DNA of 64,000 nucleotides from Sipunculus nudus. Lineage: Eukaryota > Annelida > Sipuncula > Golfingiida > Sipunculidae. This document shows, piece after piece, positions 17,800 through 30,224 of this stretch. The notes under the pieces were generated by a model. That model saw nothing but the letters and a program-made list of their open reading frames with translations, ran no database searches and was not told the DNA's origin. The stretch is from positions 50,753,340 to 50,817,339 of the forward strand of contig CM049322.1 of the NCBI GenBank assembly GCA_026874595.1. The letters run 5' to 3'. The number at the start of each line of letters is the position of its first letter. The first letter of the stretch is position 1. A program made the translations under genes and the position numbers.

Positions 17800-18150
17800 T
17801 TATCTAATAATGAGGCTGTCACGCTTCAAGCTCAGAGCCGAACGGAGCATATTCAGTCTGGTCTTTGTGAGATCCTCATTTACATAGTGACCCTTTTCCT
17901 GATCCCCGGCCATTCCGAGGCGAGCTTTCCCTTTCATGTACGCAGTTTTGTTTTACAGGACGAAAACTTCACAGCAATGGGTCTCGGCTTTCCCGCTGGC
18001 AGGGGTCTACCTGTTCTATAGGACCGGTCAATATCGTCGTTCCTTATATGAAAATCCATCAGCTTCTTGTCAATTTCTAATATGTTTGTATCCTCGCCTT
18101 TATTTTCCGACCATGTATTTGGTATTCTAACAGATGCTCTTCTCAACTAT
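17800..18150 (-). pseudogene. Decayed LINE ORF1 (RRM/CTD part)
   Basis: The minus-strand frame 18146-17934 includes DDIDRSYRTGRPLPAGKPRP followed by IAVKF, the pattern of LINE-1-like ORF1 RNA-binding proteins (I-x-R-S-x-R-x-G plus R-P-I-x-V-K-F). After a one-base frameshift near 17950 the next frame continues with HYVNEDLTKTRLNMLRSA, matching the C-terminal 'edLtk..l..l..a' segment, and reaches a TAA at 17800-17802. It is therefore a relic. The left edge of the 15.7-kb segmental duplication falls inside it; the second copy near 33640-33780 retains only a degraded version. Confidence 0.65.
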
Positions 18151-20860
18151 TGTTTCATCTTTCAATTTCAACTGTCGTCTCACAAACCGTGTTCCCCAAA
18201 TTCGTCCCTCGTGTTGACATTAGTTGTCCAACTTTTTGTTTATGGGCTATTTTATCACAGTTAGGTCTACTAATGTAGTCCTGTTTGTGTTGGTCTTTGC
18301 TTACTCGAAAAGGGCCATTAGTGTTAGTCACGGCGGTAGATGGCGGTTGGTGGCCACTGCTCCCTCATAATTTTTCAATTAAATACATCTAAGAAACTGA
18401 ACAGTTTGACCGAATACTTATATTGTTCATTCGTATTTATTTAAATTACAAGCGTAAAAATACATAAAAATACAAAACGTATTTTTTTTTAAATTGAAAA
18501 ATAGAAAAGTAAAAAAAAGAAAATGATATAAAGTAAATACCAAGAAAGTATCCTCTACCACGGCCCCAAACGGACGCTAATAGGGAGCAGGGTGTAAAGC
18601 GTGCGATATTGAAAAATATGTAAGGTGAAAAACAAAAATATTAGGTACAACTTTGTCACTTAGGACTTTTAATCATCGGAGACAGAGACCTAATGCAAAC
18701 ATGAATGGAACTGAGCGATAATAGAGACAGGACTGTAAAAGTACGAAATGTAACATAAAATTAATATTTAATAAAATAAATCAAAATAAATCCATTACCG
18801 ACGACTGGTACCAAAAGGAAGTATTATGAAAATCAGGTGCATTGGAGAATTATCGAAAACACTGGAAGACCCAGGAAAATACTTAATATGCTGTGCGGCC
18901 CCGTCAAGTAAACATTTTTAGAAGGCAAAGAACATTATCTACAACTACGTGATCGAAAGGTTTTACAGCGTATTTAATTTTGAAACACCAAAAATTATTT
19001 TTTAACGATTCCTTAAATAGAATCCTTCCAATTTAGTTTAGGCGTAAAATAAATAGCGCTTTTACGGTGGTACACTAACAACTACATTGTTCCAAGATTG
19101 TATGTTTCGGTCTAGAAATTGCTGAGAAATGACACTTTAAATGAAGGTGTTCATGTGAATTGAAGTTTGAGAAAATGTCCAAAAACTACATTTGAAGAGA
19201 CCCTTTTGTCATCAGAAGTATCTACGCACAATTACATGTCGACGGGCACCTTAGTTTGTACAAGACGATAGTTCGTACAGACCATGTAATAAGATCACGG
19301 ATTAGTTGACAGTTTTGCTTTAAAAAAGAATTAAAACGATAAAACAATAAAATTATCTGCTGTTACAAGGGAAATTAGCTTAGCATTGTCATCTGACGAA
19401 TTAACTTCGCTACCCATCACTGAAGATTTTCTCGGCTTGCTGAGACTTGTTTGGTTCATTTAATTAACTTTTGCAGATTACCAAGGTACTTTCGCGATGT
19501 GAGGCGTCGGCCCATCGTAATTTCGTTTGCTGTTTATACAATATTTAGTTTTTGCGATGTTTGCGGTATGAATATCACATACGTTATGGTCGGGATTTTA
19601 AGTACCTTATTAGGAAATAATTTTGAGTATATTTCGATAGGCTGATTATATTTCGATGTAGAAGAAATCACGTGTTGTCACATTATGTATGAATATCCAT
19701 CGTAATATACACGCCACAACCAAGAAAGGCAAGCGATACATTACTGTACATTCGGAAATATTCGCTTTAATTTTATTTTCTAGCTTTTGTGAGTCAGTTG
19801 AACTGACCAAAGGGAATTCCCACCGTATCCACAAGATGTAGAATGTTGAATGTATAATCTGTGTGTGTGTGTGTGTTTGTGTATATATTTGATGGAGGAT
19901 AATTGTACCGTGATGCGGTTTCCTTTGAATGAGGTATAGTCAGTCCGGTGCCTCTATAGCTAGGGACATCAATCAAGCTGTGTGTTGTTCATGTAACATT
20001 CACAATGAATGGCGAGTAGCTCGAGCTTTATATATATAAATATATAAGAAAAGAAGAGTGACAGCACGGGTTGTCTTAACAAGAGTACTTGTTAAACCCA
20101 CTCTTATTTTCAAGGAGTGGGAAAGATAACGTCAGTATGGATATTATGTTTTTTATATTATGATATTATTATAAATACAAAATAAATTTATAATTACAAT
20201 CGTTTCGTTATATCATAATTTTCATTAATTTCAATGGGCATAATTAGAGAACATAAGAATTGTGCTAGGCATGACTATAATTAACACAATTATCTAATAA
20301 CAAAAAAAAATGAATAAAAGATACGCCAGTGTGTCCACATCGGACGGAATACTTTGATTTAACTAATTGATATGCCGTTGAGATACTGACTTGCATATAT
20401 TGGAGTAATTCATATGTATTCAGATTGAAGCCGACACGCTTATATGGACCGAATTTATACACATTCAGAGAGATGCGACACTCGTATATTGAAGTAATTT
20501 ATGTGATCGGAAAGATGCCGGTACGCGTATAAATATCTCAGGACTATGTTCCGTAATAGTTTATAATTATTTATTCCTGTAAAGTAAATAAAACGATTAT
20601 GATAATAACGTAAAATTTAAAGAGTGTTCACTGTTCACTGAAGACTCCGTCGAGTGAATGCCGGTCTGTTTGATACTACTGTCAAACTTCCAAGTTGGTG
20701 TCACCATCTTGATAACATGAACTAGTATTGCATCCTTTTACATTTTCCTAACCACTAGCCCCAGCGACAGTTTGTTTCTCGGTCTAATCTTTGTATAGAA
20801 AAGTAAGTTGGTCTAAATTATATATAAAAATGAATACTGAAGTAAGACGTTCATTGATTT

Positions 20861-20914
<54 letters not shown>

Positions 20915-21065
20915 ACATAAATGGGTTTATCATATTCCTTAAATGCTTTTGTAAAAGATTTATAAAAACTTCATAATTTACAAGGAGTATAGATCCGATG
21001 ATTGTGACCAGCAACTATGGCATGGAGAACTGAGCTAACTATTAAATAGTATATCATTTATATAT

Positions 21066-21116
<51 letters not shown>

Positions 21117-22395
21117 CTGCTTTATAATAATTTTTTTTGTCATTAACTTAAAAATGATATATACTGGTAGACAAATATACATATATGTGTGTATATAAAT
21201 TCAATAATTTGGGGAAATATTTAGTCACCTATTTATTATACACGTTAATGATAAATACTAATACATATACGGATACATTATGAGAAAAATGAGAAGAAAC
21301 TTTGAATGATGCCTCTAAAGGAAGTTTTGGGAATTTACTGAGATTGCAACAAACAAATATAATATTGGGATAATAACCTTTTTCTGAAACCTACGAACCT
21401 AATATTATAAAAAAAAGAAGCCAACAAGTATTTGGCTTGCCTATCCAGAATATATGACTTGAAAAATCTGGAAAATATTTACACAATATATTAGACATCT
21501 GAGGCTTTCGAGCGATTTTGAAAGAGTGTGTGTGGCGGGGGGGGGGGGGGGGGGGGGAGGCAATATGTCCAAGGAGTGCGCGGGCCGTAATCTGGTAATC
21601 ACCAGAGAATGTTTGTATAGCAGGGGGTATCATCCATACAAGATATGGAAATTTGTGAAAAAAAAAACTTAACAAAATGCATTTGTAATGTTTTGTTTTT
21701 ACCCTAATATATCACATCCTGGGCCAAAAAACAATACCACATTTTGAATTTACAGGATCATGCCTGCCAAATTGATTAATTTAAATCCCTATATATAGTC
21801 TTATTCATGTTACTGTGTTTTAATTTTTCTCAAACCCTTAGGCTGGCATGGTATATGAAGCATGAAACAAATACACTGAAAGGGAATGGATATAGCATAT
21901 TCACACCTACATAGAATTAAGAATTTTTTTTTTTCAAACGTATATAAGCAAATTGTCCTATACTCTTATCTGTTTGTATTTCAATGCAGACCCGCCAATG
22001 ATGTATTCACTTTAGATATTAGCATTAAGTATGTATTTCCCACCATTCTCAAGCATTAATATGATGACATATTTCAATCCCTTTATCGTATATGTAAAAT
22101 TTACTATACAAATGTATTTATTTAATCATGGACCACATCGTAATTATTCTGTATTGCCTTGTAGCCTATCTTCATCTTTTCAATCAGCAGCCCGCTCATC
22201 CATGCAAATACTTTGAATATCAGACGACCAAAATCCCTCGCTAAATAAAAAAAGCGTTCACTGTGTACCTGGTATCTTGTCTGACAAAACGTGTCCTCGT
22301 TTGGATACATTCGGTCGAATTTTGTGGCGACATCTAGAGAGTGGACTAAGAACCATAGTTGGTGGCGACGATACGTCTCAAGATAAGCATACAGC
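18151..22395. other. 5' flank of P450 copy 1, no gene recognised
   Basis: No coding region supported. It is conserved in copy B (34430-38952), so any promoter elements were duplicated with the gene. Simple repeats: (TG)n at 19860-19875, (TA)n at 20862-20912 and 21058-21112, and a G run at 21537-21557. The site 18659-18666 (CTTAGGAC) is the empty counterpart of the MITE insertion in copy B. Confidence 0.6.
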
Positions 22396-22780
22396 ATGGC
22401 GGCCAGAGCTAGACTGGCTAGGTTGTCTTTGACCAGATCTTTAACTGCTAATGTGAGCTTGGATTCAGCCAAATCATTATCTGATATACCTGGAATGCGC
22501 ATATACCCTGGCATTGGATCAGCTCCAGCCTTGATCCGTGGTAAAGCTCTGAGTGGGTACATGCATGAGTGTTTACAGTCTATGTACCACAAACATGGCC
22601 CCATATTTAAATTTGGAATGGGAGGCTATACAGCCGTAGCCATACATGACCCGGATGATATTAAGGAAGTTTTCAGGAAGGAGGGACAGTGGCCACAGCG
22701 CGTTGAAGCTATTGCGTGGGATATGGTGTTTGATGAGATCGGCGAAGAAAAAGGAATAGTTCTCAGGTAAGTCCACAAAA

Positions 22781-22813
<33 letters not shown>

Positions 22814-25800
22814 AACGCTTAGACATGGAAACACATTTCGTTCACTACACATGTTTATAGTAGTTTGTTCGGGTATGTCGCTGTAGATACATATGCTGGG
22901 ATTCCTAAACACACACACACACATAAAAAAGAACTGCGCCTGTATAGCCTATTTAAGGGACTCCATAGTCGGAACCATTCAAAAATATTGATCCCACAAT
23001 CCTGCTGAGTTGAAAGTGGCGGAAAATGTAAGGTAGCCTTCTAGACATAAACACACGACAAAGGTCCTTGACCTCGGAGAGTCGTTGATCTGAACACAAG
23101 CTCGCAATAAAAAAGGCCAAATTGTCAGGGACAGGCGGCCGTAGATATTTCAAATGGTTCCGTATTAATAGCCCGGGCTTTTAATAGTGCAGCAATATGC
23201 TGATTTGCTGATTTATTTTTTTATTTTTCTTTTTTTATGGACTAGGCAAAGATTTAACGGAGAGGACTAAACAATAAATTATACATAATTGATAACAACC
23301 GTAGAAAAAAATCATTTAACTGGCTAATAAATGATAATGTGACACAAGTATAAGATTATTATATGTTGGTATCGGTTCGAATAAAAATTTCTAACATAAC
23401 AGAACTTCATGTTCAATTTGTATTATCAGGGACAGGCGGTCGTAGATATTTCAAATAGTTCCGTATTAATAGCCCGGGCTTTTAATAGTGCAGCAATATG
23501 CTGATTTGCTGATTAATTTTTTTATTTTTCTTTTTTTATGGACTAGGCAAAGATTTAACGGAGAGGACTAAACAATAAATTATACATAATTGATAACAAC
23601 CGTAGAAAAAAATCATTTAACTGGCTAATAAATGATAATGTGACACAAGTATTACATTATTATATGTTGGTATCGGTTCTAATAAAATTTTCTAACATAA
23701 CAGAACTTCATGTTCAATTTGTATTATCCATAATAAGCAACTGCTAAATTAATTAGAATGAGAAGGTATACGCATAGCCAAAGCCAGTAAATGGATGAGC
23801 ATGGTATCTTGATGAGCATGGTATCTTCAACATTTCGTAATAAAGATTTCAATGTATTATCATTCAGGACAAGAACATATGATATAAAGAAAACAATTTT
23901 AACAGAAATGCAGCTGCATGGTGTTTGGAATAAATTTGTTTTATATGAAATTATTGTAATACACTCCAGAATACCAAGAGACTGTAATGTATAAGGGGTT
24001 GGTCAGAAAGAAGACATGTTCTGGACGCTAAGGGGGATGTAGGCTTTAACAAGGTTACCTAGCACTTCAGGACAATGTTTCTAGGTGTTACGTTTCTTTT
24101 TATAACTGAATTACGAATTTATAGAAGATACACAGGGAAACGTTTAAAATCCAAATCAGGGAACTTTACTGTCGGCACCATATATCAGTTTCCAATCATA
24201 TTTAACTCCGAATGGCTGAGGAACGTAATTTTCTGATGCCAGGAACAAAATTTACCTTCTTGTTAATAATTGAAAATAAACCCAAACTTCGGGGCGCTTC
24301 GAGGTTTATTGTTCACCAAGGAAACAAAAATTGGAGAAAGTTCATAACAGGTTATACCAGTACATGTTGGTGCTCTTTTCCCAAAGGCGTAAATATCGTC
24401 CTTGGATAAGTCGATTTAACTTCTGACTAAGTGTTAAAGTGGTTCACTAATTTTAGCTGATCATTAGCGTAAATGTGTGACATATTATTAGGTTACCAGT
24501 GTTGCTATCAGTTTTAAAATTCAAACTATACAAACCTCAGGTGTAAACATCTTATTTTGTAATGTTAAGTATTGTGAGTATATCTATGCTACTTCACATT
24601 TATATGATCAATAATCAGTAGAATTAGACTTTTCAGTTTTTATTTTACCAAAAAAGGACAGGTTTGAAGCAAAGAACTGTGCCATATAGAGAGGGATTAT
24701 GATATAAATGAAATAAAGTTAATAGATATGCAGTTGCATGGTGCGTTGGATTTTCATTATATTCATTTTGTATAAGATCGTTATACGCTTAATATCATAT
24801 AGAAGGGTGAGTAAGGAAAGGAAAGCTGTTGTGAAAGAAAAATGAATGGGTTGGTGGTGTGTGGGAGGGGGTACCACCAGTGTTACAAGATTTTAAGGTT
24901 TATATATATATGTGTGTGTGTGTGTGTGCCTATACAACTTCAAATCAGGAAACGGGTCTATTGTTACAATATACATTAATAATCCCCTAATATGTGTGCA
25001 ACGGTGAATGTTCAGAACAAAGAACAACTTTAACAAACTATTACTGACGTTTTCAAAATATAAAGCCCATGACAAAAAAAATATGAAAATAAATCTAAAC
25101 TCAAAGGAGTACTGTACCCCCCCCCCCCCCCCGGGCAGGATAAAAAATGAAAACGTTCTGCAAAAGTTATTTTGGTGCTCTTTTTCGTGGCTTTCCTGCG
25201 TCCCTGCAGAAGGGTATCCAAGTTCTCACTTAAAGTTAACTCTCGAGTACCAAGATTGTTTCAGTCTTTTCCTTTATTATTCCTCTCCTAACACACCCTT
25301 AATGTCTTCAATGTTACAATGAATTTTATCGTTTTACGATTAACATTTCTGTCAATAACAGCGAAGGCGCCAAATGGCAACGTTTGCGTAGCAGTGTTAC
25401 CAAGGACATGATGCGGCCACGGTGTGTTGCCGTTCACACCGACAACTTCAGGCAAGTAGCGGAGGACATGGTAGAACGGCTCGAAAAATCTCGTGACTCT
25501 GAACATGTTGCTCTGAACATCAGAGAGGACCTCTTCAAATGGGCATTTGAGTGTAATTTTCAATTTATTTTCCAAACTTGTTGTTGTTGAAATAAAATCA
25601 TTTTATTATAATGTAACATTATTTAGAAAAAGAATCCTATATATCTCTAATGATATACTGGTAAAAGCTTATCAATATTTAAATGCAATAAATCAATTTT
25701 GGTTTGAATCCTTATAATTTAAATTAAGTGTGATCAATGTTTCCTATAGTTTAAGCCGCACGACTACTTTTTTGTCCAACAGATTTGCAACTGAGTTAGG

Positions 25801-28800
25801 TCTTATTTAATATATTATCTTACAGCCGCCAGTACCATGCTTTTTGAAAAACGTCTTGGTTTACTGGGAGAAGACACTCCACAAGAGTCCCTTGATTTTA
25901 TAAGCACCATGATCGACATATTTGGCCAAACTGAGAAGTTACTTATGTTTCCTCCACGAGTTGCAAAAGCTCTCCGTCTTCCAATCTGGTCATCATTCAG
26001 AGACAACTGGATACGACAGTTCAAGATTGGTATATATTATCCTTCTTTTAACCTCTTATTTTTGTTTTTGATGACTTTTTATATGCATATAGACCAATAA
26101 GTGGAAGGTCTAGCGACTGAATTAATGGCCGTGAACTGAGGTCAATCTCCATTGTTTTGGTGATGCCTTCTAGATTTCATTATTTAACAGCAAGCTTGGC
26201 TATATCGCATTCGCCGTCCGCCCGTTGTCTGTTTATAAATTTTCTCTTGTGTATGCCGCATCATTGATAACATTTTAAGAACAATGTTTCTATTCAGCGA
26301 AGAAGTATATTGATCAAGCAGTTGATGACATAGCTGTGAGAAGAAAGAACGGACAGGCCACGGGAGGTCTGATTGAAGCTATAATTTCAGGATCCGATTT
26401 ATCTAACAAGGAGCTTTATGCTTTGATGTTAGATCTCATGACTGCTGCCGTCGACACGGTTTGTATGTTACTGCTGGGATATCGATTGGTCCATCTAGGA
26501 ATAAAACATGTACTTAGTGTAATTTGGCTTTTTAATAGTTATCCAGTTGGCATATAGGCAACCTTATCATTTCTAGGCTACAGATAGTTCAAACTATTAT
26601 TTTATAAAACAATTCCAGTCTGTAGTATTTAATAGTCTGTGTAATTAGTCGCTATGTTTTAATTTTAATCTAACACACCAAAGCACAATGATTTCGACAG
26701 TAAAAAATACCTACAACTTGACAGAAGAGCTTGGCCTATATTGCAACCTAATGAACTAATATATACACTTGACATAGTAAATATAATAGCCTGAGCGTAT
26801 ATTGATTTGTCGACAAGGCGCATGTACCAAGCTACTTTTAGTCATATTTTGACTATATGCACGAAGGGCGATACACAGGCAATATTCTTAAACATTGAAC
26901 AAAGCATCCCTTACTTTAAGACTAGAGAGATATTTAAACAAATATTTCATTATTCATCATTATAAATTTCAAGTTATTTGATCAAAGAACTGATTGTGAA
27001 AAAGTGTCACAGTCGATATTTTAAAAAGTATTTACTTAAAAAAAAGCTGTACTGGCATGTCAATAGTATAACCGATCAAGATACGTTTGGACAATATCAT
27101 GTTCATATAGGCGATATTACAACATGGATGAAAGTTAATGTTTGGCAGGATGTGACCTAGGGATTAAGGCATTGGTTCAAGGTGAGGAAAGGTCATCGGG
27201 TCGAAAAAGTATCTCAAAGCAAAGTGGTTATATATAAACAGAAACTCACTCTAACGTTTCAGTCCCTACATTGTCCCAGTAGGTTTCACATACAAACCCA
27301 TATCCCGGACGCTTACTAATCAATGCAACCTAATAGCATAATAAGAAAACTTCATTTAATTGACACTTTATCTGACATGTCGAGTTATCCTGTAGTATTG
27401 ATTTGATACAGAGAGCTGACACGAAGTATCAACATTTAACGAAAAAGCGCTTGACTTGTTACCGCAAGGTTGTGTGTTCGCATCCCGTTCTTTCACAAGG
27501 GTGCGCTCTCTTGACCCAATATTGAATGGATAGTGGTCATAGATGGCAGGTAAATGTAGAACGAATAACCGTTTATCACCTGATATGGCTGCCTTGGTTG
27601 TATGGTCCCCAGGGAGCCGAGAAATGCTACAAGAATGAACAGGCCCGAACGACCATGAAGTCAAAGTGTAAAGTCGGATGAGACTGACGTTGTCGTGATA
27701 TTAGATTGTATTTCCAGACCATAACCTTTACACCTTTTTATCGTATATAGGTCCAGTCATCTGATACTTTCTATATGATGTTATCATAAACAGCACTCTT
27801 GATCAAAATAGGCGAGAAAAAATTATCTTATGGATATCTGTAGGCTATTATCGGACTATCACCGGATATATGAAACCCAAACTATCACAGCCATATTACA
27901 TGCTGCTCTTCAGAAAACTGATTACCGGGGTGGACTTGACTTTGAGACCACTGAAAGACTGTAATGTAGTATGTACGGAATGACTGAAGACAATGAGCAC
28001 AACAGAAATTTACAACGATTATGCATTGCCAGGTGTGTAAATATTATGTATAAATTGTTTATAGACCGCCGGGAATATCCTATAAAGCCTTAAAGGTGTA
28101 AGAGTAACCTGTTGTGTAAATAACGATGATAATAATTATAATGTTGGGTGACTGCAAGATATGTTTGTCAGTTCTTTTGTTCATATTTCTATGTTTTAGA
28201 CATCCAGCACTACATGCTTTATACTGGATCTATTATCGCGGCACCCTGGAGTTCAAGAAAGACTTTATCAAGAAGTTATATCCGTAGCTGGTGATGAGAT
28301 GCTAACGTATGAGCACATACAACACATGACTTACATGAAAGCGGTCCTGAAGGAAACTATGAGGTAAGCGCAAATTGGTGTGCATCGAAAACGATCTATT
28401 ATGAACGGAATATATGGTTAAACGCACATGCCGAGATATAGTGGGGTGTTTCCTGAAATAGGTTTTTATTAGGTAATCAATATCTACTGGAAAAACTAAA
28501 ACATGCAGAAGATTATTATTGCATCTGCTTTTGGCAAAACTACGACAAACGCCTTTCCGAAATCGATTAGTATTAGTAAACATAAAGTAAATGACAGACA
28601 ATAAAAATGCGCCATACCATACCTATTATATTCTTTACAGATGTCTATGTGCGTTTGTGTTTGGTTATACATCGTCAATCAATGCTCAAAGAAATTCATT
28701 TTTTATCATTGATTTATTAGATCTTATATTAATATTTTCACAGGATGTATCCCTTGGTGATCATAATTCCGCGTGTCTTGAAAGAGGAAGTAGTCCTGAA

Positions 28801-30224
28801 GGGCTATAAGATACCTGCAGATGTAAGTTGTCTTTCGAGAAAAAAAATTCTTGGGACATTACTCATGTTTAAAGCCAAAATTTACATATTTAAAATATAA
28901 GGAAACCAGACCGTCCAGTAATATTAATTTACAAACAGTTAAATGCGATTTCTGGCTTTTTTTTGCAGACAGCCATTTTCTCGATGATGTACAATAACGG
29001 ACGTGATCCTTCGTTATTTCCAAATCCAGAAGAGTTCAGACCAGATCGATGGCTTCGCAGTCTGATGAACCGCGATCTTATCAATCCGTACTCCAGTCTG
29101 CCATTTGGTACTGGAAAACGAGCATGTGTCGGTAAGGAGTCATGTGGTTTACCGAGCGTGTGTCATGAAGGAATCTTGTCTGTAAATAAATCACGGCAAG
29201 GAGTAAAACGGATATAAAAGCAAGTGTCAGTAAGTTTTCATGCGAGGAAAAGAATATGTATAAGTCACGGGTCAATATAAAATAGGGTGTGTCAGGACGG
29301 AATCATTAAAGAAAGCATGTGGAATTTTAATAACCAGTTCCGATATGTTATTTGATCAATTCTTAGTACAGACGTTGCGTCAAAGTCTCTATCCATTATC
29401 GCCGTGCGACCCAACTTGAGCGTGCTTGTTAAAGCCGGCCATCATTCCGTGACTGGCCGTGTTATTTACATGGTTCTCATGCAAGAATTTTCTGTATTTC
29501 ATTTCATTTTTAGGTCGCCGGATAGCAGAACTGGAAATGTATTTACTCACGGCGTCGGTGAGTTGACTTTGTGTGTGTAAACTTAACCATTCGAAATCTT
29601 TCCATTTTTTTTTATTTTTTAGTGTAAGCCATTTACAGTGGTGTATTAAATATGTTCTTGAAATTGCAGTGACCTGTTATCTGCGGCGGATCCAGTGAGG
29701 CTATCAACTCTACCTCACTCTGAAAAACCCTCTGTCAATTGTTTTCAGGTTCTCTAATGATGAACTCCTTCCTGTGACTTTTTGCAGTTCTTATTCCATC
29801 CATGTTAACAATTGACTCCTAAACTCGCAGGCTCCTCGGAAACTGGAATGGTTCACATGGGCGCAGTGATTGTTAACTGTTTAATGGTTAAAACGTGAGA
29901 AATAAATGGTATGATTATGGAGGGTGAGAAGTAGATATGTAAGAATTATTAAAATATGCAAAGTCCATCCAACATTACTGATCTACCTTCACTTTAATAA
30001 ATACGGCAGTTAAGAAAAATACCTCTTACCCAAGAAAATCTACAACATGTAGCAAAATCGCCTATATATTTTCCGCTTAACGTGTACGGAATTGTTCTTT
30101 TATGTTTTAGATCTTGCGGCGCTTTCGTCTTGTATCGAACACAAAGGAGCCAATACATGCGGTAATGAGGATTATGCTACGCCATAAACACAGCCCCAGG
30201 ATCCAGTTTATCGACAGGCCATAA
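22396..30224 (+). CDS. Mitochondrial-clan cytochrome P450, paralogue 1 (9 exons)
   Basis: Heme-thiolate monooxygenase, probably on the inner mitochondrial membrane with adrenodoxin-type electron supply. Exons: 22396-22766, 25362-25552, 25826-26029, 26298-26458, 28200-28363, 28744-28822, 28969-29131, 29514-29557, 30111-30224; all GT-AG, phases consistent, 496 aa. The N-terminus (MAARARLARLSLTRSLTANV) is Arg/Ser/Leu-rich without acids, like a mitochondrial presequence, followed by IPGMRIYPGIG. I-helix AAVDTT (305-310) has Ala where most P450s have Gly. The K-helix is E361-T-M-R364, then FRPDRW (413-418). The heme loop PFGTGKRACVGRR with Cys443, followed by IAELE, is the mitochondrial-clan signature. 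The start ATG has A at -3 and G at +4; ATTAAA near 30512 is a possible poly(A) signal. Closest known type is probably molluscan CYP10-like (inference). Substrate unknown. Confidence 0.93.
22779..22811. repeat. (GA)n microsatellite just after P450-1 exon 1
   Basis: A GA tract 13 bp into intron 1. The paralogue has a longer (GA)n plus (CAGA)n tract at the same place (39341-39408), so it predates the duplication and has since changed length. Confidence 0.95.
23125..23727. repeat. 301-bp tandem direct duplication in P450-1 intron 1
   Basis: Two nearly identical 301-bp units start at 23125 and 23426 (TCAGGGACAGGCGG...). The paralogous intron has a single unit at about 42617-42910, so either copy A gained one or copy B lost one. 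The unit includes AATAGCCCGGGCTTTTAATA. No coding potential is visible. Confidence 0.9.
26459..28199 (+). other. P450-1 intron 4, with a tRNA-like repeat
   Basis: 1.74-kb intron. Around 27443-27490 it carries AAAAAGCGCTTGACTTGTTA followed by a box-B-like GTGTTCGCATCCC, suggestive of a tRNA-derived repeat. The same segment is at about 59440-59490 in the paralogue's intron 4. No extra exon is needed for the reading frame. Confidence 0.45.

Noticed and set aside
17456-18264. Plus-strand frames of 64-104 codons
   Set aside because: The region is better explained by a minus-strand LINE ORF1 relic; the plus-strand frames have no domain and are not kept in copy B.
22122-22604. Minus-strand 160-codon frame (and its counterpart at 38910-39161)
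   Set aside because: They are antisense to P450 exon 1, which has strong domain and splice support; the antisense frames have no domain and differ in length between copies.
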